Positions 9,085 through 18,529 of a stretch of DNA of 64,000 nt are shown piece after piece; the stretch's first letter is position 1; each line of letters begins with the position of its first letter. Source of the DNA: CAYFQB01 sp964345225. GTDB lineage: Bacteria > Nitrospirota > Thermodesulfovibrionia > Thermodesulfovibrionales > UBA6898. The DNA lies in contig CAYFQB010000083.1 of assembly GCA_964345225.1 (NCBI GenBank), positions 1 to 64,000 of the forward strand, written 5' to 3'. Both the position numbers and the translations under genes were made by a program. The notes beneath the pieces are model-generated. The model saw only the letters and a program-made list of their open reading frames with translations. It made no database searches and had not been told where the DNA came from.

Positions 9085-9591
9085 GATAAACGGTTATGTC
9101 ACTTGGTAACGATATCCGCTCATTTGTCACAATGCGCAGAGCGCTTGGCACATAGCGTTATTTTTTACTGCCTACTCCTTGAGAACTAAAAAGTTACGTC
9201 ATACGGTTACGATGCCCGCCCTGTCAAGTAAGCTTTTCTACTTTACAGGGTCCGTTTCGTAATCTAGTTTGTCTAGTCTATCTAGTCTATCTAGTTTCTC
9301 TGGTTTATCTGGTTAAAACTAAAGAAACAAAGAAACTAAACTAACTAAAGAAACTGTTGTTGCTTTGCTTTTTACTGCTTACTGCCTACTTCCTATTTTT
9401 TACGCCCTGCTCCCTGCTCCTTGCCTTTCAGTGCCTACTGCTTACTTTTTTGTAATCCCTAAATTCCTAAATTATTCAATCATAAAATTTATAATGCCCT
9501 TTTATTAATGACCACATCACAAAGGGAAGCATGAGGTGACTGGAATTTAGTTTACACTGGATAATATGTCTTATTGAACAATATAATAAGT
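9085..9591 (+). repeat. Composite intergenic repeat region 2 (most complete copy)
   Basis: This gap of about 520 bases has no gene. It holds, in order, a GCGCAGAGCGCTTGGC block, GAACTAAAAAGTTACGTCAT then ACGGTTACG, a hairpin CCCTGT...ACAGGG (9219-9250, loop AGCTTTTC), CCGTTTCGTAATCTAG, repeated TCTAGT(T/C)TATC units, and then degenerate 7-bp TACTNCY units and CCCTGCTCCCTGCTCC. A near-identical series is at 11940-12300. Confidence 0.8.
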
Positions 9592-10080
9592 TTATTTCTT
9601 CTTTATGCCTTCTCTTGCTATTGCAATTTTGCCTGACCTCACAAATTCTTTAATACCCATCGGTTTTAAGAGATCCACTATCGCAGCAATCTTTTTTTCA
9701 TCTCCGGTTATCTCTACTGTATAAGTATTCGAGCTCGAATCAACCACCCTGCCACGAAATATCTCCGTAAGTCTTAATATTTCTGCCTTGTCTTCAGGGC
9801 GTGGGGCAACTTTTATCATTACCATTTCGCGTTCGACATGATCGACCTCTGTCATATCAACTACCTTTATAACATCTATAAGCTTGTTTAGCTGTTTGGT
9901 TATCTGCTCAATAATCCAGTCATCACCGCTCGTAACTATTGTCATAATAGATATTTGAGGGTCTATTGTTTCACCAACAGAAAGGCTTTCAATATTGTAT
10001 CCCCTGCCGCTGAACAGGCCCGAGATTCTGGAAAGTACACCAAATTTATTCTCAACAAGTACTGATATAGTATGTCTCAT
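9592..10080 (-). CDS. ilvN: Acetolactate synthase small (regulatory) subunit
   Basis: IlvN (IlvH type) binds the catalytic subunit and brings valine feedback. The 162 residues begin with the ACT domain (HTISVLVENKFGVLSRISGLF), including the RGYNIESLSVG segment, and end with the C-terminal small-subunit domain (GRVVDSSSNTYTVEITG). Length is typical. It follows ilvB by 21 bases, with GAGGAG before its ATG, so both subunits are translated from one message. Confidence 0.96.
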   Translation of the reverse strand: MRHTISVLVENKFGVLSRISGLFSGRGYNIESLSVGETIDPQISIMTIVTSGDDWIIEQITKQLNKLIDVIKVVDMTEVDHVEREMVMIKVAPRPEDKAEILRLTEIFRGRVVDSSSNTYTVEITGDEKKIAAIVDLLKPMGIKEFVRSGKIAIAREGIKKK

Positions 10081-10101
10081 GGCGCTCCTCTGTAAATTTT
10101 A

Positions 10102-11838
10102 CTAAACTGCCTTGAGCTTCTTTTCGGGTTTCTTTTTTTTCTCTTCAAGAAAAAGCATCTCGTCTATTGCAGCACCGGCAGGTACCATTGGGAAAACCTT
10201 CTCCTTCCAGTCAACAACAAAATCCATAAACACAGGTCTCTTAATTCTAAGTGCCTCTTTTAAGACAGGCTCTACCTCTGATTTCTTGGTTGCCCTTAAG
10301 CCTACCGCGCTGTAAGCCTCGGCAATTTTAACAAAATCCGGCACAATTTCATCAAGTTTGGTATGAGAATATCTTTCCTGGAAAAAGAGTTCCTGCCACT
10401 GTCTGACCATTCCAAGATACCTGTTATTCAATATTGCTACTTTTATAGGAAGCTTGTTTATAACAGCAGTAGCAAGCTCCTGAATATTCATCTGAATACT
10501 TCCATCACCTGCTATATCAACCACCAGTTTGTTAGGAAATGCAAGCTGTGCACCTATGGCAGCCGGGAATCCATAACCCATCGTTCCAAGACCTCCTGAA
10601 GAAAGAAGTGTACGAGGCTTATCGAACTTATAAAACTGTGCTGTCCACATCTGATTCTGACCGACTTCGGTTGTTATTATAGCATCTCCCTTTGTAAGCT
10701 CATAAATTTTCTCGACAACAAACTGTGGCTTGATAATATCAGCACTTTTATCATATGACATTGGTCTTTCAGCCTTCCATGCATTTATCTGTTTTATCCA
10801 TCCTTTTCTTATCTCCTTCCACTGTTCCTTGGTCTCTTCTTTTAAAATCCGGATAAGTGTATTCAAAACTCTCTTTACATCTCCGACAACAGGAACATCA
10901 ACCCGAACATTCTTCTTTATAGATGTCGGGTCAATATCTATATGTATAATTTTGGCATTTGGAGCAAATGCGCTTATTCTACCTGTAACCCTGTCATCAA
11001 AACGCATCCCGATAGCAACTAAAAGGTCTGAATCCTGTATAGACCTGTTTGCATAGTATGTCCCGTGCATACCAGGCATACCTAGTGAAAGTTTGTGACT
11101 TCCGGGGAATGAACCGAGGCCCATGAGGGTCATGGTCACGGGTACCTGACAAATTTCAGCAAGTTCCTTCAGTTCCTTTGAAGCACCTGATATAATTACA
11201 CCTCCACCTGCAATTATCACTGGCTTTTTTGCCTTCGCAATAAAATTGGCAGCATTCTTTATCATCCATTTATTGCCTTCATAAGTAGGGTTATAGCTCC
11301 TGATCTTAATACCCTCAGGCCAAACAAAATCAATTTTTGATGAAGTAACATCCTTTGGAAGATCCACAAGAACCGGCCCGGGGCGTCCGGTAGTTGCAAT
11401 ATAAAAAGCCTCCTTAATGATTCTTGCAATATCTTTAACGTCTTTAACCAGAAAATTGTATTTGGTGCATGGCCTGGTAATTCCAACTATGTCAGCTTCC
11501 TGGAATGCATCATTCCCGATAAGCATTGTCGGAACCTGCCCGGAAAACACAACTAAAGGGATAGAATCCATGGAAGCGGTCGCTATTCCTGTCACTGTAT
11601 TGGTAGCTCCTGGCCCTGAAGTCACAAGTGCAACACCAGGCCTTCCACTTGCCCGTGCATAACCGTCGGCTGCATGAACAGCACCCTGCTCGTGTCTTGT
11701 GAGTATGAGCTGAATATCTTTCTCATCATGCAGTAAGTCGAATATATTCAGTACTACACCGCCGGGGTATCCGAATATATGCCTTACACCTTCTTTTTTA
11801 AGAGATTCTATGAAAATTTCTGCCCCTGATAATTTCAT
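10102..11838 (-). CDS. ilvB: Acetolactate synthase large (catalytic) subunit
   Basis: IlvB condenses pyruvate with pyruvate or 2-oxobutanoate in valine, leucine and isoleucine synthesis. The 578 residues contain the catalytic Glu in RHEQGAVHAADGYAR (Glu near residue 49), a central FAD-type domain, and the ThDP-binding motif GDGSIQMN...NN near residues 441-470. Length is standard. GGAG lies 9 bases before the ATG. It leads an ilvB-ilvN unit; ilvD lies upstream but is separated by a repeat region, so it may be transcribed separately. Confidence 0.97.
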   Translation of the reverse strand: MKLSGAEIFIESLKKEGVRHIFGYPGGVVLNIFDLLHDEKDIQLILTRHEQGAVHAADGYARASGRPGVALVTSGPGATNTVTGIATASMDSIPLVVFSGQVPTMLIGNDAFQEADIVGITRPCTKYNFLVKDVKDIARIIKEAFYIATTGRPGPVLVDLPKDVTSSKIDFVWPEGIKIRSYNPTYEGNKWMIKNAANFIAKAKKPVIIAGGGVIISGASKELKELAEICQVPVTMTLMGLGSFPGSHKLSLGMPGMHGTYYANRSIQDSDLLVAIGMRFDDRVTGRISAFAPNAKIIHIDIDPTSIKKNVRVDVPVVGDVKRVLNTLIRILKEETKEQWKEIRKGWIKQINAWKAERPMSYDKSADIIKPQFVVEKIYELTKGDAIITTEVGQNQMWTAQFYKFDKPRTLLSSGGLGTMGYGFPAAIGAQLAFPNKLVVDIAGDGSIQMNIQELATAVINKLPIKVAILNNRYLGMVRQWQELFFQERYSHTKLDEIVPDFVKIAEAYSAVGLRATKKSEVEPVLKEALRIKRPVFMDFVVDWKEKVFPMVPAGAAIDEMLFLEEKKKKPEKKLKAV

Positions 11839-12333
11839 ATCTCTACCACTCCTTTGTCAGCCGCTCAGAAGCAAACTACTTTTTTAACAGTATTTATATT
11901 AACATATAAATATCAATAATTTGTAAAGTTAGCCAGGTTCACATTCAGGCACATCAAATGGAGAACGTATTTTCTGATTACTCCCTACTTCCTACTTTTT
12001 TCGCCCTGCTCCCTGCTCCTTGCACCCTGCTTTTTACTCCTTACTGCCTACTATTTGAGAACTAAAAGGTTACGTCTAACGGTTACGGTAACGACGCCCG
12101 CCCTGTCAAGTAAGCTTTTCTACTCTACAGGGCCCGTTTCGTAATCTAGTTTGTCTAGTTTATCTTGTTCCTCTAATTTATCTGGTTTAAACTAAAGAAA
12201 CTAAACTAACTAAAGAAACTGTTGTTGGTTTGCGTTTTACTGCCTACTGCTTACTCCCTACTTCCTACTTTTTTAGTGACTATTGACTATTGACTTTAAC
12301 TAAAGCGGGCGGGTTATATCGATCAGGCATATC
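11839..12333 (+). repeat. Composite intergenic repeat region 3
   Basis: The gap between ilvB and ilvD has no gene. From about 11940 it holds 7-bp TACTNCY units, CCCTGCTCCCTGCTCC units, GAACTAAAAGGTTACGTCTAA, CGGTTACGGTAACG, the CCCTGT...ACAGGG hairpin (12101-12132), CCCGTTTCGTAATCTAG and a TGACTATTGACTATTGAC run at about 12277. The series and orientation match the copy at 9085-9480. Confidence 0.8.
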
Positions 12334-13986
12334 TCACTTCATTATTGCTCCCTCGTTTGCAGAGCTAACAAGCCTTGCATACCTGGCAAGATATCCTTTC
12401 TTTATTTTGGGTGCTGGCCGCTTCCACAACCTCAGCCTCTTACTTATTTCCTGCCGTGATAATTTAACATCAAGCCTTCTTCTGGATATATCGATACTTA
12501 TCCTGTCTCCGTCCTTAACTATTGCCAGTAGCCCCCCTTCCGTAGCTTCAGGTGATATATGACCTATGCAAGGCCCTCTAGTACCACCTGAAAACCTTCC
12601 GTCTGTAATAAGGGCAACTGATTCACTGAGCCCCATACCCGATATTGCTGAAGTGGGAGAAAGCATTTCTCTCATGCCAGGCCCTCCCTTTGGACCTTCG
12701 TATCTTACCACTACTACATGCCCTGGTTTCACTTTACCGGCAAGAACTGCCTTCATTGTATCTTCTTCCGAATTGAAAACAATTGCGGTTCCTTCAAATT
12801 TCATTATATTCTTGCTGACCGCAGATTGCTTAACAACAGCACCGCCAGGAGCAAGATTGCCATTAATTATGGCTATTCCGCCTTCTTTGTGGTGAGCCTT
12901 ACTCAGTGACCGGATAACTTCTTGATCAACTATTTCAGCCTTATCAACAATATCAAATACCTTCCTGCCAGAAACAGTGATATTATTATTAATTCTATCT
13001 CTCAGTCTCTTAAATAGAGCAGGAATGCCACCTGCAAAATGCAGGTCTTCAAGATAATGTTTACCGCCAGGGAGCATATCTGCTATATGAGGGGATGTTT
13101 TGCTCAGGGTATCAAACCTTTCAAGAGGCAGTTTAATCCCGGCATCGTGGGCAATGGCAGTAATATGAAGCACGGTATTTGTTGAACCGCCCAGAGCCAT
13201 ATCAACCCTAATGGCATTTTCAAAAGCCTTCAGATTCATTATCTTTCTAGGTGTAATATTTTTCTTTACAAGTTCAACAATCCTGTTCCCGCTTTCAAAA
13301 GCAATTCTTCTCTTCTCTGAAGATACAGCGAGTGCAGTTGCACAATAAGGCAAACTCATGCCCAGCGCTTCAGTAACACAAGCCATTGTGTTTGCTGTGT
13401 ACATGCCCTGGCAAGAGCCGGCACCGGGGCATGCACATACCTCCAGTTCCTCAATCTCTTTGTCATCAATCAATCCTTTTTTATATTTGCCAATCGCCTC
13501 AAATGTATCATTTACAAGTGAAAGCCTCCGCCCGCGAAGGTGACCTGCCAGCATTGGCCCGGCTGTTACAACTATTGAAGGTATATTAATTCGACCGGCA
13601 GCCATCAGCATTCCGGGTGTAATTTTATCGCAGTTGGTCAGGAGTACAAGTCCGTCAAGTTGATGGGCCTCCACGATTGATTCAACCATATCGGCTATCA
13701 ACTCCCTCGAAGCAAGCGAATAGTGCATCCCCCTGTGTCCCATTGCTATCCCATCACAGATGCCTGGAATCCCGAAAAAAAACGGATAACCACCGGCGGT
13801 ATGAATTCCCTTCTCTATAAATCTTTCAAGGTCCCTCATGCTGATATGTCCGGGTATCAAATCTGTAAAACTCGTGGCAACACCGATAAATGGTTTACCT
13901 ATCTCTGACCTCGGAATTCCTGTAGCATAAAGGAGAGCCCTGTGAGGAAGACGCTCAAGTCCCTTTTTTATTATCCTGCTTCTCAT
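12334..13986 (-). CDS. ilvD: Dihydroxy-acid dehydratase
   Basis: IlvD dehydrates 2,3-dihydroxy-isovalerate and -methylvalerate to the 2-oxo acids, the step after IlvC. The 550-residue protein is the short IlvD/Edd type. Iron-sulfur ligand cysteines are visible in LTNCDKITPGM and CPGAGSCQGMYTANTM, and the family C-terminal signature LSPTSAISGMG...GRFSGGTRGPCIGHISPEA is split over residues about 443-480. A ribosome site AGGGGGT precedes the ATG. IlvC is not in the window. Confidence 0.97.
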   Translation of the reverse strand: MRSRIIKKGLERLPHRALLYATGIPRSEIGKPFIGVATSFTDLIPGHISMRDLERFIEKGIHTAGGYPFFFGIPGICDGIAMGHRGMHYSLASRELIADMVESIVEAHQLDGLVLLTNCDKITPGMLMAAGRINIPSIVVTAGPMLAGHLRGRRLSLVNDTFEAIGKYKKGLIDDKEIEELEVCACPGAGSCQGMYTANTMACVTEALGMSLPYCATALAVSSEKRRIAFESGNRIVELVKKNITPRKIMNLKAFENAIRVDMALGGSTNTVLHITAIAHDAGIKLPLERFDTLSKTSPHIADMLPGGKHYLEDLHFAGGIPALFKRLRDRINNNITVSGRKVFDIVDKAEIVDQEVIRSLSKAHHKEGGIAIINGNLAPGGAVVKQSAVSKNIMKFEGTAIVFNSEEDTMKAVLAGKVKPGHVVVVRYEGPKGGPGMREMLSPTSAISGMGLSESVALITDGRFSGGTRGPCIGHISPEATEGGLLAIVKDGDRISIDISRRRLDVKLSRQEISKRLRLWKRPAPKIKKGYLARYARLVSSANEGAIMK

Positions 13987-14093
13987 AAAAGATACCCCCT
14001 AAAATTAAATTAAGAAACAGAGACCAAGAAATATGAAGCAGCTTAGAAAAAACTAAGGATTAGAAAGACTTCTTATTTCTTATTTCTTACTTT

Positions 14094-14324
14094 TTAATTT
14101 GAAGCGTGAGTCTTTTTGAAATCCCTTATTAATTCAGCCATCTTGTCTTTCTTCAATAATTTCTGCTTCTGTACCTTTTTTCTCTCGATCTGTTCCTCAG
14201 CGGTAAGGTAACGCTTCTTGTCAATCTCTTCAAGAACGTTCTCCAGGCTCCTATGTTCCTCGATAAGCTTCCTGAATGTTTCGTTCTCTACCCTTAACCT
14301 TTCGATTATTTCCTGCTCTTTCAA
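14094..14324 (-). CDS. DUF465 (YdcH-like) small coiled-coil protein
   Basis: This 76-residue, highly charged, helical protein matches the DUF465 pattern: an N-terminal ERLRVENETFRKLIEEH segment, the turn with SLENVLEEIDKKRYLTAEEQ, then a basic helix (KKVQKQKLLKKDKM). Family members are small predicted coiled coils of unknown function. It sits alone between hemG and ilvD, with a GAGGAG-like site before its ATG. Nothing in its context suggests a role. Confidence 0.75.
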   Translation of the reverse strand: MKEQEIIERLRVENETFRKLIEEHRSLENVLEEIDKKRYLTAEEQIERKKVQKQKLLKKDKMAELIRDFKKTHASN

Positions 14325-14590
14325 AGTCTTCTCCTCACTGTAAAAAATTTATTAAATTACAGGCATACGAAGCCCTGAGTTCGGGTTTAATTAAGGGGGA
14401 TTCAGAAAATAAAAAACACTTGAATGTGCACAAAAATATAGATATAGCGGGAAAAATCAAAATCTGTTTATGCATGCCGGTTTATATGAAATAATAAAAC
14501 TTTTAGAGAAATTTTTCAAACCAAAAATTTCCAAGCATAAAATTCATCTTTATCATCCTGTCAACACGCATGGCTTCTATCCCCGGGTAT

Positions 14591-15961
14591 TTAAAAGTAA
14601 CCTTCCATAATCTTTCCTGAAAGTTTAAATGAGTTCTCGATACAATCATTTACCCCAATTCCCCTGTATGCATTCCCTGTCAAATATAGATTCTTATGTT
14701 TTAAGAGTAAATCGTCAATATATCTTAATCTGTCGAGATGTCCAACTGTATACTGTGGAATTGCCATCTCATGTCTATATATTCGAATAAAATCCGGATC
14801 TGATCTGATATCCATTATATCGGCTATTTCCTTTTTTGCATTATCAATAAGCCTTGAGTCATCTTCCATCGCCAGCTCGGAATTCCTTGCACCTCCAACC
14901 ATGCTTCTTAAAAGCACATATCCTTCAGGAGCCCTGTTCGGGAATATGCTCGAATCCCAGAGTGTGCCAAGAATCTTTCTCTTTTCCTTGGCAGGTATCA
15001 GAAAACCAAAACCATCAAGTTGCGACCTAACTTTATCTTTCCTGTAACCGAAACATACTACAGATACAGATGGATATGGAATCTCTGAAGTAATATTTGA
15101 AAGCTGTTTATCCATATTCTTAAGTATTTCAGATGCAGAATATGCAGGAGAAGCTATAACAACAATGTCAGCTTCGATGTTCGAGCCGTCTGAGAGAAAA
15201 AGAGAATATACGTCACCTTTTTTATCAATTGATACAACCTTTTGACCTAGCTTTAATCTGTCCCCGAGAATCTTCCCTAGTAAATCTGTCAATTCCCCCA
15301 TTCCATTGTAAAAAGAAGTTAAAACACCACCTGGTCCCGGACCAACCTTATCTCTGGAGCCCTCTTTTTTCCTTGCCTTCTTGAGTTTTATCAAACCCTT
15401 TATCAGTCCACCATACTTGACTTCAAGATCATATACTCTCGGGAAACAGGCTCTCAGGCTTAATGTTTCAGGATTGCCGGCATAAATTCCCGAAGCCATC
15501 GGATCAATAAGTTTCTCATATGCTTCCCTTCCTAGCCTTCTTCTGGCAAATTCGGCAAGTGTTTCGTCCTCCCTTGCATCGCCTGAAATAATCATTTCTG
15601 CCATTACTCTGATCCTTCCTGAAAGGCTTAATAAGCCTGATGAAAGAAATGCCGGAGGGGATTCTGGTAACAAATGGAGTCTGCCTTCGGAAAATACAAA
15701 CCTTTTTCTTGAAGCATCATTGCTTCTCAGGGGGTTCAGTGAAATCTTTCCTGCTAACTCAAGGGTCTTCGGTTTATTGTCAAGGAAGCCATTTACTCCG
15801 CCTTCACATAAAAACCCTTCGGTCCTGTCAGTCCAGATTTTTCCTCCGGGTCTTTTATCCGACTCAAAGATTTTAATTTCCGAAGAAGGAGCCTTTTCAA
15901 GGAGAAAATATGCCAGGGAAAGCCCGGAAATTCCCCCGCCTATTATAGCTATATTTCCCAT
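14591..15961 (-). CDS. hemG: Protoporphyrinogen/coproporphyrinogen oxidase, FAD type
   Basis: This FAD enzyme oxidises protoporphyrinogen IX to protoporphyrin IX; members that act in the coproporphyrin route use coproporphyrinogen III instead. The N-terminal dinucleotide fold is IAIIGGGISGLSLAYFL, and a second FAD contact lies in the C-terminal LTGNAYRGIGVNDCIENS. Length (456) is normal. Its ATG lies inside the end of hemH, a 13-base overlap, so the two are translationally coupled. Symbol usage varies (hemG/hemY/cgoX); which substrate is used cannot be settled here. Confidence 0.92.
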   Translation of the reverse strand: MGNIAIIGGGISGLSLAYFLLEKAPSSEIKIFESDKRPGGKIWTDRTEGFLCEGGVNGFLDNKPKTLELAGKISLNPLRSNDASRKRFVFSEGRLHLLPESPPAFLSSGLLSLSGRIRVMAEMIISGDAREDETLAEFARRRLGREAYEKLIDPMASGIYAGNPETLSLRACFPRVYDLEVKYGGLIKGLIKLKKARKKEGSRDKVGPGPGGVLTSFYNGMGELTDLLGKILGDRLKLGQKVVSIDKKGDVYSLFLSDGSNIEADIVVIASPAYSASEILKNMDKQLSNITSEIPYPSVSVVCFGYRKDKVRSQLDGFGFLIPAKEKRKILGTLWDSSIFPNRAPEGYVLLRSMVGGARNSELAMEDDSRLIDNAKKEIADIMDIRSDPDFIRIYRHEMAIPQYTVGHLDRLRYIDDLLLKHKNLYLTGNAYRGIGVNDCIENSFKLSGKIMEGYF

Positions 15962-17121
15962 CTGGCCTCTTTTATACTTTTAAATACAATATCCTTTAGC
16001 GCAGAAATTAAAAGTGGCGATGTATTAAGTGATTCAACTCTTTCAAGCCTAATTCCAAGGGCATCTGCTACATTTTTATATAATATATCTATCTCGTAAA
16101 GCGTTTCTATATGGTCAGAAACAAAACTTATCGGAACAACAAGAAGATTCTTCATGCCCTTTCCGGCAAGTTCCTCCAACTTCTTATCTGTAGAGGGTTC
16201 AAGCCACTCCACAGGACCACTTTTTGATTGATATGAAAGATCCCATGTGATATTGATCTTTTTTGTTATCTCGTTTATCGTTCCCTTTATGTGTTCAACA
16301 TATGGATCACCTTCCTCAATAAATTTTACCGGCAGGCTGTGAGCACTGAAAAGCACGTGGATATTTTGCATAGAGCTTGGGTCATGGGGCACAGAGCTAA
16401 TTTTAAAAGAATCAATACCCTTTCTAATAACATCAACGAGTGCATCTATATATAGTGGATTATTGAACCATGAAGTTACACAGTATGCAGTAGGAAGTAA
16501 GGAATAAGCAGCAAAGGAAGAATCTTCTAATTGTTTTTTATAGTTTGATGTGCCTACTGCGTATTTCCTGCCGCTTATTTGATAAATCTTTGTAACAACC
16601 TCTTCGAATTTCTTAATAGAAGAACCTGTTGTAGCAATGGAATAATGGGGGTAAAGGCTCAAGACCAAGATTTTATCTATACCATCTATGTGCATCTGTT
16701 CTATAGTATCCTCAATCAAAGGATGCCAGTATCGCATGGCAACATATACCTTAAAAGAATGTAAGGCGTAAGGTGTAAGGTGTGAGGGGGAAGAGACAAT
16801 AGACGAAGAGCCATTTACTCCTGACTCCTCACTCCTGACTCCTAACTTATTTAGTTCTTCTTCCAATGCCTTTGCCTGAGCAACAGTTAAATCTAAAATC
16901 GGCGATTTACCTCCTATCAGCCTATAAGCATCTGCTGTTTTTTTAGCCCTGAGAGAAGATATAAGATATGCAAGGGGTTTCTGCATAAATGAAGGGCCGA
17001 GTCTGATAATCTCTCTGTCTGAAAAAAGATTAAAAAGAAATGGCTTAACCGCACTTAATGAGTCTGGGCCACCGAGATTCAGAAGCAAAACGCCGATTGA
17101 TCCTGTTCCTTCAGATTTCAA
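15949..17121 (-). CDS. hemH: Ferrochelatase with two repeat-derived in-frame inserts
   Basis: Ferrochelatase puts ferrous iron into protoporphyrin IX (or coproporphyrin III). The family signature SAHSLP with its catalytic His is at about residues 269-274, and the conserved acidic site VSDHIETLYEID follows about 55 residues later. At 390 residues it is about 50-70 longer than usual bacterial HemH. The excess fits two blocks, residues about 93-121 and 183-214, whose DNA consists of the genome's intergenic repeat units. Both keep the frame. The start is TTG at 17121, two bases after the stop of the upstream HD-GYP remnant; hemG overlaps the end. Confidence 0.93.
   Translation of the reverse strand: MKSEGTGSIGVLLLNLGGPDSLSAVKPFLFNLFSDREIIRLGPSFMQKPLAYLISSLRAKKTADAYRLIGGKSPILDLTVAQAKALEEELNKLGVRSEESGVNGSSSIVSSPSHLTPYALHSFKVYVAMRYWHPLIEDTIEQMHIDGIDKILVLSLYPHYSIATTGSSIKKFEEVVTKIYQISGRKYAVGTSNYKKQLEDSSFAAYSLLPTAYCVTSWFNNPLYIDALVDVIRKGIDSFKISSVPHDPSSMQNIHVLFSAHSLPVKFIEEGDPYVEHIKGTINEITKKINITWDLSYQSKSGPVEWLEPSTDKKLEELAGKGMKNLLVVPISFVSDHIETLYEIDILYKNVADALGIRLERVESLNTSPLLISALKDIVFKSIKEARWEI
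16482..16575 (-). repeat. Repeat-derived block 2 inside hemH
   Basis: On the + strand the stretch contains CAGTAGGAAGTAAGGAATAAGCAG at one end (shown here only as its units CAGTAGG, AAGTAAGG, AATAAGCAG) and TGCCTACTGCG then TATTTCCTGCC at the other end in the opposite orientation. These are the same units as in the intergenic repeats. It encodes the atypical segment around YSLLPTAYCVTSW. Confidence 0.7.
16758..16845 (-). repeat. Repeat-derived block 1 inside hemH
   Basis: On the + strand the block has GTAAGGCGTAAGGTGTAAGG at one side and ACTCCTGACTCCTCACTCC at the other, i.e. 7-bp-type repeat units in both orientations. It is read in frame as the low-complexity stretch GVRSEESGVNGSSS followed by a Ser/His-rich segment. 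Flanking hemH sequence on both sides is normal. Confidence 0.75.
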
Positions 17122-17123
17122 TA

Positions 17124-17474
17124 TTAGTCTTGATGCCTTTTGTATATATTATTAAACTCATCTGCTACCTTTGTGAATGTATGAAGGACATCAGGATCAA
17201 AGTGCTCAGGCATTGTCCTGCCGTCGCCTTTTGTGATTATCTCATATGTCTTTTCATGGCTTAGTGCTGGCTTATACGGCCGTTTGCTCCGCAGTGCATC
17301 ATACCGGTCAACTATGTTCATAATCCCCCCCATCAGAGGAATCTCCTCACCCTTGAGTCCTCTTGGATAACCTTTCCCGTCCCACCGTTCATGAAGGGTC
17401 AATGCTATAACCTCCCCAGACCTGAGATATTCAGATACGGAATTCGCGAGTATCTTGCTGCCAATGTATTTTAA
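17124..17474 (-). pseudogene. C-terminal remnant of an HD-GYP phosphodiesterase
   Basis: The open frame starts right after two stop codons (17475-17480) and reads IGSKILANSV, EYLRSGEVIALTLHERWDGKGYP, then GEEIPL and IVDRYDALRSKRPYK: the second half of an HD-GYP domain, split here for length. The N-terminal half with the HD metal ligands is missing, and the usual HHERW reads LHERW. A TTG at 17402 could start a 92-residue product. HD-GYP enzymes hydrolyse cyclic di-GMP; this piece cannot. It lies between hemE and hemH, apparently a relic left inside the haem operon. Confidence 0.8.
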
Positions 17475-17490
17475 TTATTACATATTTAGA

Positions 17491-18522
17491 TTATTTTTTC
17501 TTGCCATATTTATGTACTGCCTCGACCACTGCTATAGCATTCTCTATAGGAGTTTCAGGTAGGATTCCATGGCCAAGATTAAAGATATGTCCGCGTGCTG
17601 ATGATGCCTTATTAAGGATATCCTGGACCCTTTCTTCAATATGTTCTTTTGGTCCAAGAAGGACACATGGATCAAGGTTTCCCTGAACAGAGACCTTTTT
17701 GCCAAGACGTTTTACTGCCTTTTCCATATCAACCCTCCAGTCTATCCCTATAACATCGGCACCAGATTTTTTAATTATATCGAGAAGACCGGGACAGTTG
17801 TTAACAAAGTAAATAACAGGTACACCCAGTTTCTTTATCACATTTATGGCGGTTTTTACGTATGGAAAAACAATCTTTTCATAATCAAAAGGTGACAGAA
17901 TACCAGCCCAAGAGTCAAAAAGCTGAACAGCCTGGGCACCTGCCTTGATTTGAGATGAAAGATAATCTATAACAGTTGATGTTATCTTATCCATCAGTGC
18001 TTTGAAAAAGGCCGAATTCATATACATTATTCTCTTTGTATGTATAAAATTCTTTGAAGTTCCACCCTCTATAATATATGTTGCGAGCGTAAAGGGAGCG
18101 CCGGAAAACCCTATAAGTGGAACTTTATCTTCAAGTTCCTGCCTTAAAATCTTTATCGCATCGAGTACAAAAGGCATGCTGTCTTCAGTATCCGGTATAA
18201 TCAATTTATCAACAGCTGATTTATTCCTGACTGACTCACCTAATATCGGCCCTTTTTTATCAGAAAATTTGAGATGCATTCCCATAGCCTCGACAGGTAT
18301 TAGTATATCGGAAAAGAGTATTGCCGCATCTACACCGAGTATGTCAACGGGTTGCAAAGTAACCTGAACCGCCAGTTCTGGAGTCTTGCAGAGCGTTAAA
18401 AAGTCCACCTTTGAACGAACCTCCTGATATTCTTTCATATATCTGCCCGCCTGTCTCATCAGCCATACCGGTGTATAATTAACTTTTTCACCTCTACATG
18501 CCCTTAAAAATGTATCGTTCAT
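17491..18522 (-). CDS. hemE: Uroporphyrinogen decarboxylase
   Basis: HemE removes four carboxyl groups from uroporphyrinogen III to give coproporphyrinogen III. The two family signatures are present: PVWLMRQAGRYMKEYQ near the N-terminus (about residues 18-33) and GFSGAPFTLATYIIEGG (about 139-155). The 343-residue length is standard. GGAGGAT lies before its ATG at 18522. It heads the hemE-(HD-GYP remnant)-hemH-hemG series, with a radical SAM gene just upstream in the same direction. Confidence 0.97.
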   Translation of the reverse strand: MNDTFLRACRGEKVNYTPVWLMRQAGRYMKEYQEVRSKVDFLTLCKTPELAVQVTLQPVDILGVDAAILFSDILIPVEAMGMHLKFSDKKGPILGESVRNKSAVDKLIIPDTEDSMPFVLDAIKILRQELEDKVPLIGFSGAPFTLATYIIEGGTSKNFIHTKRIMYMNSAFFKALMDKITSTVIDYLSSQIKAGAQAVQLFDSWAGILSPFDYEKIVFPYVKTAINVIKKLGVPVIYFVNNCPGLLDIIKKSGADVIGIDWRVDMEKAVKRLGKKVSVQGNLDPCVLLGPKEHIEERVQDILNKASSARGHIFNLGHGILPETPIENAIAVVEAVHKYGKKK

Positions 18523-18529
18523 AAATCCT

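Noticed and set aside
9085..12333. Possible insertion sequence flanking the ilv genes
   Set aside because: The two similar regions at 9085 and 11940 have no transposase or terminal inverted repeats; they are copies of the composite intergenic repeat.
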